A stretch of DNA of 5,752 nucleotides from Solobacterium sp. (GCA_015256455.1 JABZMB010000068.1:1-5752); one strand, 5' to 3'. Numbered from the stretch's first letter, positions 1-5,752 are shown. Numbers and translations: made by a program. Notes: generated by a model not told the origin, from the sequence alone.

Positions 1-1
1 C

Positions 2-751
2 CTATTCTGCTGTTTCTAACTTTAGTATATGTCTTAATAGTTCTTTTGTATAAGGATGTTGAGGTTTTTGCATCACATCCTTCGTTTTACCCTCTTCTAC
101 AACTTTACCATCCTTCATAATTATCACACGATCACAAAGGTTACTAACTAAAGGTAAATCATGAGATACAAAGATGGCAGAGATATGATGCTGATGACAT
201 AAATGTCTTAATAAGCCACATATTTTCTCTTGTGTGATGACATCTAATGCACTTGTAATTTCATCACACAACAATACTTTTGGATCACATGCAAGTGCAC
301 GTGCTATCGCTGCACGTTGACATTCCCCACCAGACATTTCATGTGGATACTTATTTGCAAAAGATATATCTAATCCAACTTCCTGTAATAAAAAACGATT
401 TTCTAACGCAGTTGGATTTAAATGTTTTCGCACTTCATTTAAACTTTGTTCAATTGTATACTGCTTATCAAAAGAAGCTCTTGCATCTTGAAATATCATC
501 TGTAAATCACGGAAGCGACTACGGTCATTTGTATCCAGTGGTTTATCAAATAACATCACCGCTCCCTCATCCGTTTTCATAATTCCAGATAGTAGTCGCA
601 AGACTGTACTTTTTCCACTGCCACTTTCTCCAATGATACCGAGAATCTCCCCTTCATCAAGATGAAGGGAAACATGATCAACTGCCACTACCTGCTGTTT
701 TTTATCACGGAAGCTTTTCACGATATTCTCTACTTGTATTAACCGTTCCAT
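2..751 (-). CDS. ABC transporter ATP-binding protein, NikE/DppF/OppF type (peptide/nickel family)
   Basis: Second nucleotide-binding subunit of the importer; it should sit at the cytoplasmic face and pair with the ATPase encoded just upstream. The 249-residue protein is complete and all core motifs are intact: Walker A GESGSGKS (41-48), Q-loop Q88, signature MSGGECQR (139-146), Walker B LLCDE (160-164) followed by ITSALD (DEI in place of the commoner DEP), and the H-loop His197 in VSHD. The C-terminal HPYTKELL segment is typical of the oligopeptide/dipeptide/nickel ATPases. The ATG at 751 overlaps the end of the preceding gene by 13 bp and has its own GGAGGA ribosome site (755-760). The TAG stop lies at 4-2, so the gene is complete, but the operon could continue beyond the window. 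The family assignment is secure. NikE rather than DppF/OppF is inferred from the short length, since DppF/OppF proteins usually exceed 300 residues. Confidence 0.93.
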   Translation of the reverse strand: MERLIQVENIVKSFRDKKQQVVAVDHVSLHLDEGEILGIIGESGSGKSTVLRLLSGIMKTDEGAVMLFDKPLDTNDRSRFRDLQMIFQDARASFDKQYTIEQSLNEVRKHLNPTALENRFLLQEVGLDISFANKYPHEMSGGECQRAAIARALACDPKVLLCDEITSALDVITQEKICGLLRHLCHQHHISAIFVSHDLPLVSNLCDRVIIMKDGKVVEEGKTKDVMQKPQHPYTKELLRHILKLETAE

Positions 752-1524
752 AAATCCTCCGTCTTAGGTAGAGCAGCTAGTAGTTGTTTTGTATATGCAT
801 GCATAGGACTTTCAATTAAATTCTTTGTGTCTTGTACTTCTACAATATGTCCCTGATGCATTACCGCAATACGATCACATAACTGTGCCGCTAGAGCAAT
901 GTTATGTGTAACCACCACCATGGTCATGCCCTTCTCTTTTTTCAGTTGCTTTAGTTGTCGAACCATTTCGAATGCACTCTTTACATCCAATGCACTGGTT
1001 GGCTCATCGCAAAGTAATAAAGATGGATCATTCATTAACGCAAGTGATACTGCTACACGCTGTGCCATACCTATAGATAATTCAAACGGATAACCATGAA
1101 ATATACGTTCAGGATTCTTTAATTCAAGTTGTTCAAATAAGCGATATGCCTTTTGACGTGTCTCTCCTTGCGTCAATCTACCCCTTGTAGTTTCATAGAA
1201 TTGACTAGATATCTTTCTTGTAGGTACAAGCGTAAAGTTACTGTTTTGAAATATAACCGCAATTTCATCTTGAAATAACCTACGATACTCTTTTTTGTTT
1301 AAAGTGAGAAGATTTTGATGTGAATACAAAATTTCTCCTGATGAAATTTCTAGATTTGGTTCTAATTGCAGAACACAATTTAATAAACTTGTCTTTCCAC
1401 TACCACTTTGTCCGACAATACCGATGACTTCAGCTGGATAAACTGCAAGTGAAACATCATGCAACACTTCTGTATCACCATATCCAGCAGTCACATGATT
1501 TACTTCTAAAATCGCTTGGCTCAT
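739..1524 (-). CDS. ABC transporter ATP-binding protein, NikD/DppD/OppD type, with a nonstandard signature motif
   Basis: First nucleotide-binding subunit of the importer, 261 residues, expected to form a heterodimer with the next ATPase. Motifs in order: A-loop Tyr15, Walker A GQSGSGKT (38-45), Q-loop Q93, signature L149-S-I-G-M153 followed by AQR, Walker B LLLCDE (169-174) with PTSALD, and the H-loop His207 in VTHN. The C-terminal SPMHAYTKQLL segment is the usual peptide/nickel-family tail. The signature is odd: the first glycine of the LSGGM loop is Ile (ATA codon at 1074-1072), while the second Gly and all other catalytic residues are kept. The ATG at 1524 overlaps the binding-protein stop as ATGA. 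I see no good Shine-Dalgarno sequence, so translation probably depends on coupling to the upstream gene. The length (261) fits NikD (about 254) better than OppD/DppD (about 330), hence the nickel-type leaning. Confidence 0.93.
   Translation of the reverse strand: MSQAILEVNHVTAGYGDTEVLHDVSLAVYPAEVIGIVGQSGSGKTSLLNCVLQLEPNLEISSGEILYSHQNLLTLNKKEYRRLFQDEIAVIFQNSNFTLVPTRKISSQFYETTRGRLTQGETRQKAYRLFEQLELKNPERIFHGYPFELSIGMAQRVAVSLALMNDPSLLLCDEPTSALDVKSAFEMVRQLKQLKKEKGMTMVVVTHNIALAAQLCDRIAVMHQGHIVEVQDTKNLIESPMHAYTKQLLAALPKTEDLWNG
755..760 (-). promoter_or_regulatory. Ribosome binding site of the second ATPase gene
   Basis: GGAGGA on the minus strand lies inside the end of the preceding ATPase gene, with only about four bases between GGAGG and the ATG at 751. 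It supports that start and shows that the 13-bp overlap is genuine, with independent initiation inside the upstream coding region. Confidence 0.75.
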
Positions 1525-3035
1525 GATTGAAGTTCTAGATCGACTGTGATTTGGTAGTAGTCTGTAACGTGAGGAACGAAGTTCTTTAATTCTTTTCTTG
1601 TTGCGAAAATCAAATTATTAAATCCAATATAAGTAATGCTGTAACTTGCTAGTAACATCTCTTCAATCTGCTTTACGATTTCTTTACGCTGCTTTGTGTC
1701 ATAAGTATCATTCAACTGTTTTAATAATACCTGTATTGCATGGTTATCATATCCAGAATAGTTAACAGCACCACCTTCTGATAGCAACGCATTGAGATAA
1801 TATGCAGGATCTCCTGTAGGCATTGTAACCATAGAGTAGAATCCTAAGTCATATTCTTTATTGAATAGATACTTGGTGCCTTCATGTAGTTGTAATTCAG
1901 ATTGAATACCAATCTTTTTCAGTGCAGACTGCAATTCTGTCGCAATCGCCTCTTGGGATAGACGTTTGTAATATGCGATTGTAATAGAAATATTTTGACC
2001 ATCTTTTTCTACATAGCCATCACCATCTGTATCTACATAACCAGCAGACTCTAGGATTTGTTTCGCTTCTGCTTCGTTATAAGAGGTTACGTTAGAACTT
2101 GGTAATGCATACTCAGAATCACTGGTAAATGGACCATCTGTCGCAGTCATTGTGCCATCTAATAAGTATTTTGCGATAGATTCTTTATCAATTGCTTTTG
2201 CAATTGCTTTACGAAGTGATATATCAGAAAGTTTTTCGGTATTCATATACAGAGAATATACACGACTAGATGGAATTGTATGAATATCAAAATCATCACT
2301 ATCCTGTAGTTGCTTGATTCCTTCTGGATTCATTTCTGTATATGCGTCTAATTCATGATTCTTAAGAGCTAGAATTGCAGTTTCTTTTTCGAGCATCTTC
2401 GTAACTGTAATCTCATTTAGCTTAGGTGTTCCATTCCAATAGTTTGTATTTGGTTCTAATACAATTTCTTGGTCTGCTGTAAATGTCTTTACTTTATAAG
2501 GACCTGTACCAATCGGCATTGTAGCCTTGTCTTCCTTAGAAGCTAGATTTAATATTGCAAACATTGGATCACTTAAATCAGAGAGTAAAGTTGAACGTGG
2601 TTCTATCGTCTTAATTGTGATTGTATAACCATCAATTTCATATTCTGCTCCTTGCAAAAAAGCAGCTCTTGCATTTTCTTGTGCAATATGATGTAGATTA
2701 TCAACAACGCTTTTGGCATCCATTGTTGTGCCATCAGAGAATTTAATGTTCTCACGTAGTGTTAACTTCCATGTTTTAGGATCAATATTTTCAGCATTTG
2801 ATACAAGCCATGGTTTGATCTGCATATCATCTTCTACTTTAAATAAGGTTTCACCAATTCCATAACGGACGGTAAACCATCCATTCCACTCTAAAGCAGA
2901 ATCTAAAGATGCAGTAAACTGTTCTGTACCAATGCGGATGGTATGATTTACAGCCTCATCTGTTTTTTGTGTTGGTGTACATGCAGATATTAATAATGAT
3001 GCTGCTATAAATATTGTTTTAATCAATCGTTTCAT
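1521..3035 (-). CDS. Solute-binding lipoprotein of an ABC importer, family 5 (NikA/DppA/OppA-like)
   Basis: Extracytoplasmic receptor that captures the substrate and hands it to the two permeases. The precursor is 504 residues. It begins with a basic lipoprotein signal peptide (MKRLIK, then a hydrophobic run) ending in the lipobox ISAC, so Cys19 should be lipidated and anchor the protein to the outer face of the membrane. Family-5 landmarks include KPWLVSN (74-80), WKLTLRENIKFSDG (89-102), IGTGPYKV (175-182), NYWNG (198-202) and the SLRKAIAKAID helix (273-283). A DTDGDGYVEKDG loop (335-346) resembles a calcium loop. A TTG at 3071 in the same frame would give a longer protein. I chose the ATG at 3035 because AAGGGG lies seven bases upstream and the signal peptide then starts correctly. 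The gene overlaps the upstream permease by 17 bp and the downstream ATPase by 4 bp. Substrate: nickel or a nickel chelate is my best guess from the neighbouring subunits; a peptide is the main alternative. Confidence 0.92.
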   Translation of the reverse strand: MKRLIKTIFIAASLLISACTPTQKTDEAVNHTIRIGTEQFTASLDSALEWNGWFTVRYGIGETLFKVEDDMQIKPWLVSNAENIDPKTWKLTLRENIKFSDGTTMDAKSVVDNLHHIAQENARAAFLQGAEYEIDGYTITIKTIEPRSTLLSDLSDPMFAILNLASKEDKATMPIGTGPYKVKTFTADQEIVLEPNTNYWNGTPKLNEITVTKMLEKETAILALKNHELDAYTEMNPEGIKQLQDSDDFDIHTIPSSRVYSLYMNTEKLSDISLRKAIAKAIDKESIAKYLLDGTMTATDGPFTSDSEYALPSSNVTSYNEAEAKQILESAGYVDTDGDGYVEKDGQNISITIAYYKRLSQEAIATELQSALKKIGIQSELQLHEGTKYLFNKEYDLGFYSMVTMPTGDPAYYLNALLSEGGAVNYSGYDNHAIQVLLKQLNDTYDTKQRKEIVKQIEEMLLASYSITYIGFNNLIFATRKELKNFVPHVTDYYQITVDLELQS

Positions 3036-3834
3036 TTTGTTTCCCCTTCTGATAACTAAACGTTTTTGCAAATTGGTTTATTAAAAACACAGTGATGAAG
3101 ATAAACAAACACGGAAATAATGAAATCCATGGTGCGGATGTTAAATATTGTCTTCCTTCACTGATCATAGAACCCCATTCTGGAGTTGGTACTTTTACAC
3201 CAATTCCTAAAAAACTAAGTCCTGCTAGTGACAATAACATATTCGCGAAATTTAATGTGAGTGTCACTATCAATAAGTTTCGAATGTTTGGTAGGATGTG
3301 TTTCAATAGAATTTCAATATCACTTAATCCCGCAAACCTTGCAGCAGTAACATATAATTCTGATTTCTCTTTTAAAGTTGCCGATCTTGCCAAACGGGCA
3401 AATAACATCCAATCACTAATTGCTAAGGCAATCATCGCATTGTGCAGCCCACCGCCTAATATTCCTGCAATTGCGATAGCAATTAACATCTGTGGAAATG
3501 CTAAGAAAAGATCACAGATAGCCATCAGTACTTCATCCAAAAGACCACCCATATAACCACTTACCATACCGACAAAGATACCAAATCCTCCAGCCACAAG
3601 CACTATCACGATTGTAGAAAGAATACTAATATTGGCAGCTGCGATTGTACGTACAAATACATCTCTACCGAAAGCATCTGTTCCAAAGATGTGATGAATA
3701 CTAGGTGCTTGTAAACGAATTGCTAGATTTGATTCCGAAATTACCTTCGATAAGCTTATTTCTATTAAAACACTACATAGTAGTAATCCTGCAAGCATGA
3801 TAATAATCAACCATTGTTTACGATTAAGCTTCAT
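3019..3834 (-). CDS. ABC transporter permease, NikC/DppC/OppC type
   Basis: Second membrane subunit of the importer, 271 residues. Layout: an N-terminal membrane segment (about 8-24), then the family hallmark GTDAFGRD (51-58) just before the core, further hydrophobic segments around 72-92, 102-127 and 130-146, the EAA-type coupling segment that contacts an ATPase (about 159-185, with AARFAGLS and LPN), then SFLGIG (207-212), PTPEWG (216-221) and RQY (228-230), and a last membrane segment at about 236-253. The usual end of the family (roughly GDxLRDxLDP) is not visible; instead the protein ends in a polar tail, QFAKTFSYQKGKQNETID. I chose the ATG at 3834 because AGGTGG lies eight bases upstream; GTG at 3846 in the same frame is possible and adds four residues. 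The gene overlaps its upstream partner by 11 bp and the binding-protein gene by 17 bp. Family certain; substrate inferred as for the operon. Confidence 0.93.
   Translation of the reverse strand: MKLNRKQWLIIIMLAGLLLCSVLIEISLSKVISESNLAIRLQAPSIHHIFGTDAFGRDVFVRTIAAANISILSTIVIVLVAGGFGIFVGMVSGYMGGLLDEVLMAICDLFLAFPQMLIAIAIAGILGGGLHNAMIALAISDWMLFARLARSATLKEKSELYVTAARFAGLSDIEILLKHILPNIRNLLIVTLTLNFANMLLSLAGLSFLGIGVKVPTPEWGSMISEGRQYLTSAPWISLFPCLFIFITVFLINQFAKTFSYQKGKQNETID
3043..3048 (-). promoter_or_regulatory. Ribosome binding site deciding the binding-protein start
   Basis: AAGGGG on the minus strand lies seven bases upstream of the ATG at 3035. It sits inside the last codons of the permease gene and favours 3035 over the in-frame TTG at 3071, which would place a charged 12-residue extension (including KR and RR) before the signal peptide. 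Confidence 0.75.
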
Positions 3835-4765
3835 GACTATCACCACCTAAGCGTATCCGTGCATCAAAGATTCCATAGAATAAATCTGCCACTAAATTGA
3901 TAACAACATACGCTAATACAAGCCAAACTACAACACCTTGAATTACTGGGATATCTTTACTAATAACTGCATCCACCAAGAGCTTTCCAAGACCTGGCCA
4001 GTTGAAGATTGTTTCAATTAAGGCAACACCACTCAAAAGACTTCCAAAAGAAACTGCCGTTAACGTAATGACTTCAACCATCGCATTTCGTAAAACAGTG
4101 TGGAATAGAATTGAAAATGTACCAATCCCTCTTGCACGTAAACCTTTAATATAATCTTTCTCTAGTTCACGACTTGCAATCTTTTGAATCTGTTTAATAT
4201 ATCGAAATGACATACCAAGCATGATGGTTAAACTAGGCATGATAACACCTGTACCATCTTTTGGTAGAACGCTAAAGATATGGAATACAGAAGTAAATAA
4301 ATACAATAGTAATAAACCAATCATAAATGTTGGAATAGATATTCCTACTTGCGTAATCGCATCCACTAATTTTGTAAGGAAGGATTTCTTACGATATGCA
4401 CAATAGATACCAAGTGGAATTGAAACAATCAGAGTTAAGATCATACTATTAACTGCAATCGAAATTGTATATGGAGCAGCTTTTATAATCTTTTCTGATA
4501 CAGGACGACTATCCTGGTAAGAAGTTCCTAGGTCTCCTTTTAAGAAAGATATCCACCAGTTTGTATATTGCGTAAAGAAAGGCTCATCCAAGTGATGTTC
4601 ATGGCGAAACTGTTCCACCATCTCTTGCGTTGCCGGAGCTCCTGCTTGATGGAAATGCATGTGTGCTGGATCAATTGGCGAAAGATAAATTAAACTGAAT
4701 GTAATTAACGTAACTCCTATGACAATAGGAATTGTACGTAATAAACGTTTTATAAAATATTTCAT
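3824..4765 (-). CDS. ABC transporter permease, NikB/DppB/OppB type; first gene of the transporter operon
   Basis: First membrane subunit of the importer, 313 residues, essentially the length of E. coli NikB. It opens with the family N-terminus (YFIKRLLRTIPIVIGV, membrane segment about 11-29). A large extracytoplasmic loop follows (about 30-97) with the conserved LDEPF, GDLGTS and SRPV blocks. Further membrane segments lie around 100-123, 140-161, 174-190, 229-250 and 278-300. The EAA-type coupling segment is at 202-228 (EKDYIKGLRARG, then LRNA). Late landmarks are FNWPGLGKLLVDAV (254-267) and DIPVIQG (271-277). The beginning of the loop is unusually rich in His and Met: H35, M36, H37, H39, then H55, H57, H58. 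The ATG at 4765 has AAAGGA seven bases upstream and no competing start. The next permease overlaps its 3' end by 11 bp. Family certain; the nickel-type branch is inferred from length and similarity. Confidence 0.94.
   Translation of the reverse strand: MKYFIKRLLRTIPIVIGVTLITFSLIYLSPIDPAHMHFHQAGAPATQEMVEQFRHEHHLDEPFFTQYTNWWISFLKGDLGTSYQDSRPVSEKIIKAAPYTISIAVNSMILTLIVSIPLGIYCAYRKKSFLTKLVDAITQVGISIPTFMIGLLLLYLFTSVFHIFSVLPKDGTGVIMPSLTIMLGMSFRYIKQIQKIASRELEKDYIKGLRARGIGTFSILFHTVLRNAMVEVITLTAVSFGSLLSGVALIETIFNWPGLGKLLVDAVISKDIPVIQGVVVWLVLAYVVINLVADLFYGIFDARIRLGGDSHEA
3843..3848 (-). promoter_or_regulatory. Ribosome binding site deciding the second permease start
   Basis: AGGTGG on the minus strand lies eight bases before the ATG at 3834 and overlaps the alternative GTG start at 3846. 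The spacing suits the ATG, and a ribosome starting at the GTG would have no comparable site upstream. It lies within the 3' end of the first permease gene. Confidence 0.6.
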
Positions 4766-4772
4766 TGTAAAT

Positions 4773-4778
4773 TCCTTT
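4773..4778 (-). promoter_or_regulatory. Ribosome binding site of the first transporter gene
   Basis: AAAGGA on the minus strand lies seven bases upstream of the ATG at 4765, a normal position for a Gram-positive Shine-Dalgarno. It supports this ATG as the first translated start of the operon. Confidence 0.75.
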
Positions 4779-4819
4779 GCATAGTTGAATAAATCTTCAA
4801 TTAATATCTACAGAAACAA

Positions 4820-4849
4820 AATACATTAGCTCTATCGCTAATGTATCAA
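4820..4849 (-). promoter_or_regulatory. Candidate promoter of the transporter operon, overlapping the inverted repeat
   Basis: On the minus strand TTGATA (4849-4844, five of six to the consensus -35) and TGTATT (4825-4820, four of six to the -10) are separated by 18 bp. Transcription would start near 4813 and give a leader of about 45-50 bases. The inverted repeat covers the spacer and parts of both hexamers, so a bound repressor would block polymerase. The -10 is imperfect and a second candidate exists further upstream, so this is plausible rather than certain. Confidence 0.45.
4821..4846. repeat. Perfect 10-bp inverted repeat with 6-bp spacer; likely operator of the transporter operon
   Basis: The arms ATACATTAGC (4821-4830) and GCTAATGTAT (4837-4846) are exact reverse complements around TCTATC. 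The repeat lies about 56 bp upstream of the first permease start. On the minus strand it fills the space between a candidate -35 and -10, as expected of a dimeric repressor site. Read as RNA from the minus strand it would form a hairpin followed by TTTTGTTT, so a weak attenuator is the alternative; the stem has only three G:C pairs in ten, which argues for an operator. The inner TTAG...CTAA halves loosely recall sites of DtxR-type metal repressors, but that match is too short to assign a regulator. Confidence 0.7.
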
Positions 4850-4866
4850 TTTTGACTGTATTTTAG

Positions 4867-4892
4867 CCACCTTGATGTGGTTTTATGCATAA
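4867..4892. repeat. Two small adjacent palindromes in the divergent intergenic region
   Basis: CCAC (4867-4870) and GTGG (4877-4880) flank CTTGAT. TTATGCATAA (4883-4892) is a perfect 10-bp palindrome three bases further on. Both lie between the ppc promoter and the large inverted repeat. They could be protein-binding sites or leader structure if the upstream minus-strand promoter is used, but repeats of this size arise by chance in AT-rich DNA, so I only record their presence. Confidence 0.3.
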
Positions 4893-4895
4893 CAA

Positions 4896-4924
4896 ATGGT
4901 ATTGGAAATCACTGCTTTCGTCAA
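4896..4924 (-). promoter_or_regulatory. Alternative upstream promoter of the transporter operon
   Basis: On the minus strand TTGACG (4924-4919) and TACCAT (4901-4896) are separated by 17 bp. The -35 matches five of six positions; the -10 matches four of six, including its first two and last positions. If used, the leader would run through the inverted repeat at 4846-4821, turning it into a possible transcriptional attenuator. I cannot choose between the two promoters from sequence alone. Confidence 0.3.
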
Positions 4925-4950
4925 GTCATATCACCATTCTATAGGAATAA

Positions 4951-4959
4951 TGCTATAAT
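4951..4959 (+). promoter_or_regulatory. Extended -10 promoter of ppc
   Basis: TGCTATAAT is a perfect TATAAT (4954-4959) with the TG extension one base upstream, which can compensate for a poor -35. The best -35 at 17 bp spacing is TCACCA (4931-4936), only three of six. Transcription should start near 4966, leaving a leader of about 20 bases with the ribosome site almost at its 5' end and no room for a riboswitch. Confidence 0.75.
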
Positions 4960-4970
4960 TCTATCGTTAT

Positions 4971-4979
4971 AAAGGAGGT
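4971..4979 (+). promoter_or_regulatory. Strong ribosome binding site of ppc
   Basis: AAAGGAGGT is nearly a full complement of the 16S rRNA 3' end and lies about seven bases before the ATG at 4986. It fixes the ppc start and predicts efficient translation. Confidence 0.88.
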
Positions 4980-4985
4980 ATCATC

Positions 4986-5752
4986 ATGTTACCGAAGTTA
5001 GAAAACAGTAATAATATCGCTGCCATTGAAGAAGAAATTCAAATACTCAAGAATCTTTTAAATACCGCAACGCAAAATATGATTCCTTCTGATAAATTTC
5101 ATCTTATTGATGAGCTCTCAACTTTATCCGCAAATCATAAGTTTGATAAGTTAACAGATTTAATTACTTCATTATCAAATGAAGACTTAGATATCATCTC
5201 TAGATATTTCTCTGTTTTACCTTTATTAATCAATATTACAGAAGATGTAGACCTAGCATACCAAGTTAATTTACAAAATAATATTGACCAAGATTACCTA
5301 GGTAAGATTTCTACGCAAATGAATATTATCTCTAAGAGTGAAAATGCAAAGGAAATCCTAGAGAACTTGAATGTAGTACCAGTACTTACTGCACACCCTA
5401 CACAAGTACAGCGTAAGTCTATGCTGGATTTAACAAATAAAATCCATCATCTATTACGTAAAGATCGTGACTGTAAAGAAGGTTCTATCAATAAGCGTAA
5501 GTGGAACGATAACCTCCACCGTTTAATTGAATTAATCATGGAAACAGATATGATCCGTGAAAAGAAGTTAAAAGTTAAGAATGAAATTCGTAATGTGACT
5601 GACTATTACAATACTTCTTTGATTCCAGCAATTACATCTCTGACTGCTCAATATCGTAAACAAGCCGCAAAACACGGTATCGATGTAAGTACTGCTACTC
5701 CTATTACAATGGGTATGTGGATTGGTGGTGACCGTGATGGTAATCCATTCGT
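4986..5752 (+). CDS. ppc: Phosphoenolpyruvate carboxylase, N-terminal part (truncated by window end)
   Basis: Cytoplasmic enzyme that carboxylates phosphoenolpyruvate with bicarbonate to oxaloacetate, refilling C4 acids for aspartate-family synthesis and fermentation. Reading from the ATG at 4986, 255 codons and two further bases are open to the window edge, so roughly the first quarter to third of a bacterial-type PEPC is present. The diagnostic motifs are there: VVPVLTAHPT (130-139), where His137 corresponds to the catalytic His138 of E. coli, and GGDRDGNP (247-254), the second family signature. After TAHPT the sequence continues QVQRKS where the E. coli enzyme has E, a variant I associate with Lactobacillales and related Bacillota. 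The N-terminal 120 or so residues are helical and weakly conserved, as in the family. It has its own extended -10 promoter and strong ribosome site and is divergent from the transporter operon, with no obvious functional tie. No frameshift is seen. Confidence 0.96.
   Translation, partial: MLPKLENSNNIAAIEEEIQILKNLLNTATQNMIPSDKFHLIDELSTLSANHKFDKLTDLITSLSNEDLDIISRYFSVLPLLINITEDVDLAYQVNLQNNIDQDYLGKISTQMNIISKSENAKEILENLNVVPVLTAHPTQVQRKSMLDLTNKIHHLLRKDRDCKEGSINKRKWNDNLHRLIELIMETDMIREKKLKVKNEIRNVTDYYNTSLIPAITSLTAQYRKQAAKHGIDVSTATPITMGMWIGGDRDGNPF

Noticed and set aside
280..582. 100-residue plus-strand open frame opposite the second ATPase
   Set aside because: It is antisense to conserved ATPase motifs (signature and Walker B), has no Shine-Dalgarno and no recognisable content.
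899..1093. Short plus-strand open frame opposite the first ATPase
   Set aside because: Antisense shadow of the region coding the signature, Walker B and H-loop; composition is not protein-like.
3036..3071. Upstream TTG start giving a 12-residue longer binding protein
   Set aside because: It would put charged residues before the lipoprotein signal peptide and lacks a ribosome site; the ATG at 3035 has both a ribosome site and a proper signal peptide.
3092..3556. 154-residue plus-strand open frame opposite the second permease
   Set aside because: It lies wholly antisense to a permease with full family motifs, has no ribosome site, and its translation shows no recognisable domain; it is a shadow of the real gene.
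4221..4406. 61-residue plus-strand open frame opposite the first permease
   Set aside because: Antisense to a membrane segment region, no ribosome site, no family features.
4821..4846. Inverted repeat as an ordinary intrinsic terminator for an upstream gene
   Set aside because: The genes on both sides diverge from this region, so no transcript in the window needs to end here; the stem is AT-rich and the plus-strand side lacks a T-run.
4766..4985. Riboswitch or T-box in the intergenic region
   Set aside because: I searched by eye for T-box (GGGUGG-type), cobalamin, NiCo and other metal riboswitch cores and found none; the ppc leader is too short and the other leader shows only the simple hairpin.

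Overview
The window is a stretch of an AT-rich, low-GC Gram-positive genome (Bacillota). It holds one five-gene ABC-transporter operon on the minus strand (4765 down to 2) and, divergently, the first 767 bases of a phosphoenolpyruvate carboxylase gene (ppc) on the plus strand from 4986. The evidence for Bacillota is the strong AAGGAGG-type ribosome sites, a lipoprotein-type solute-binding protein, tight gene packing, and a PEPC whose catalytic motif reads TAHPTQVQRKS. I associate that variant with Lactobacillales- and Erysipelotrichales-like enzymes. The genus cannot be told from the sequence alone.

Layout in transcription order on the minus strand: NikB/DppB-type permease (4765-3824), NikC/DppC-type permease (3834-3019), family-5 solute-binding lipoprotein (3035-1521), NikD/DppD-type ATPase (1524-739), NikE/DppF-type ATPase (751-2). 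Every junction overlaps (11, 17, 4 and 13 bp with the starts chosen here), so the five genes look like one translationally coupled unit that supplies a complete importer: one binding protein, two membrane subunits and two different ATPases. The family is peptide/nickel (PepT). Lengths and several motifs lean towards the nickel-type branch, but the substrate is not proven. The order permease-permease-binding protein-ATPase-ATPase differs from the order with the binding protein first seen in E. coli nikABCDE and dppABCDF.

The only intergenic region is 4766-4985 (220 bp), between the divergent starts. It holds a clear ppc promoter (extended -10, strong Shine-Dalgarno). It also holds a perfect 10-bp inverted repeat (4821-4846) that sits almost exactly between a candidate -35 and -10 for the transporter operon. 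This looks like a repressor operator, although on the minus strand it could also act as a weak hairpin attenuator.

The oddest protein-level features are a substituted ABC signature (LSIGM instead of LSGGM) in the first ATPase and a His/Met-rich extracytoplasmic stretch in the first permease. Apart from these, the window is an ordinary metabolic and transport region. I see no RNA genes, CRISPR, insertion sequences or phage remnants, and no evidence of a wholly new system.
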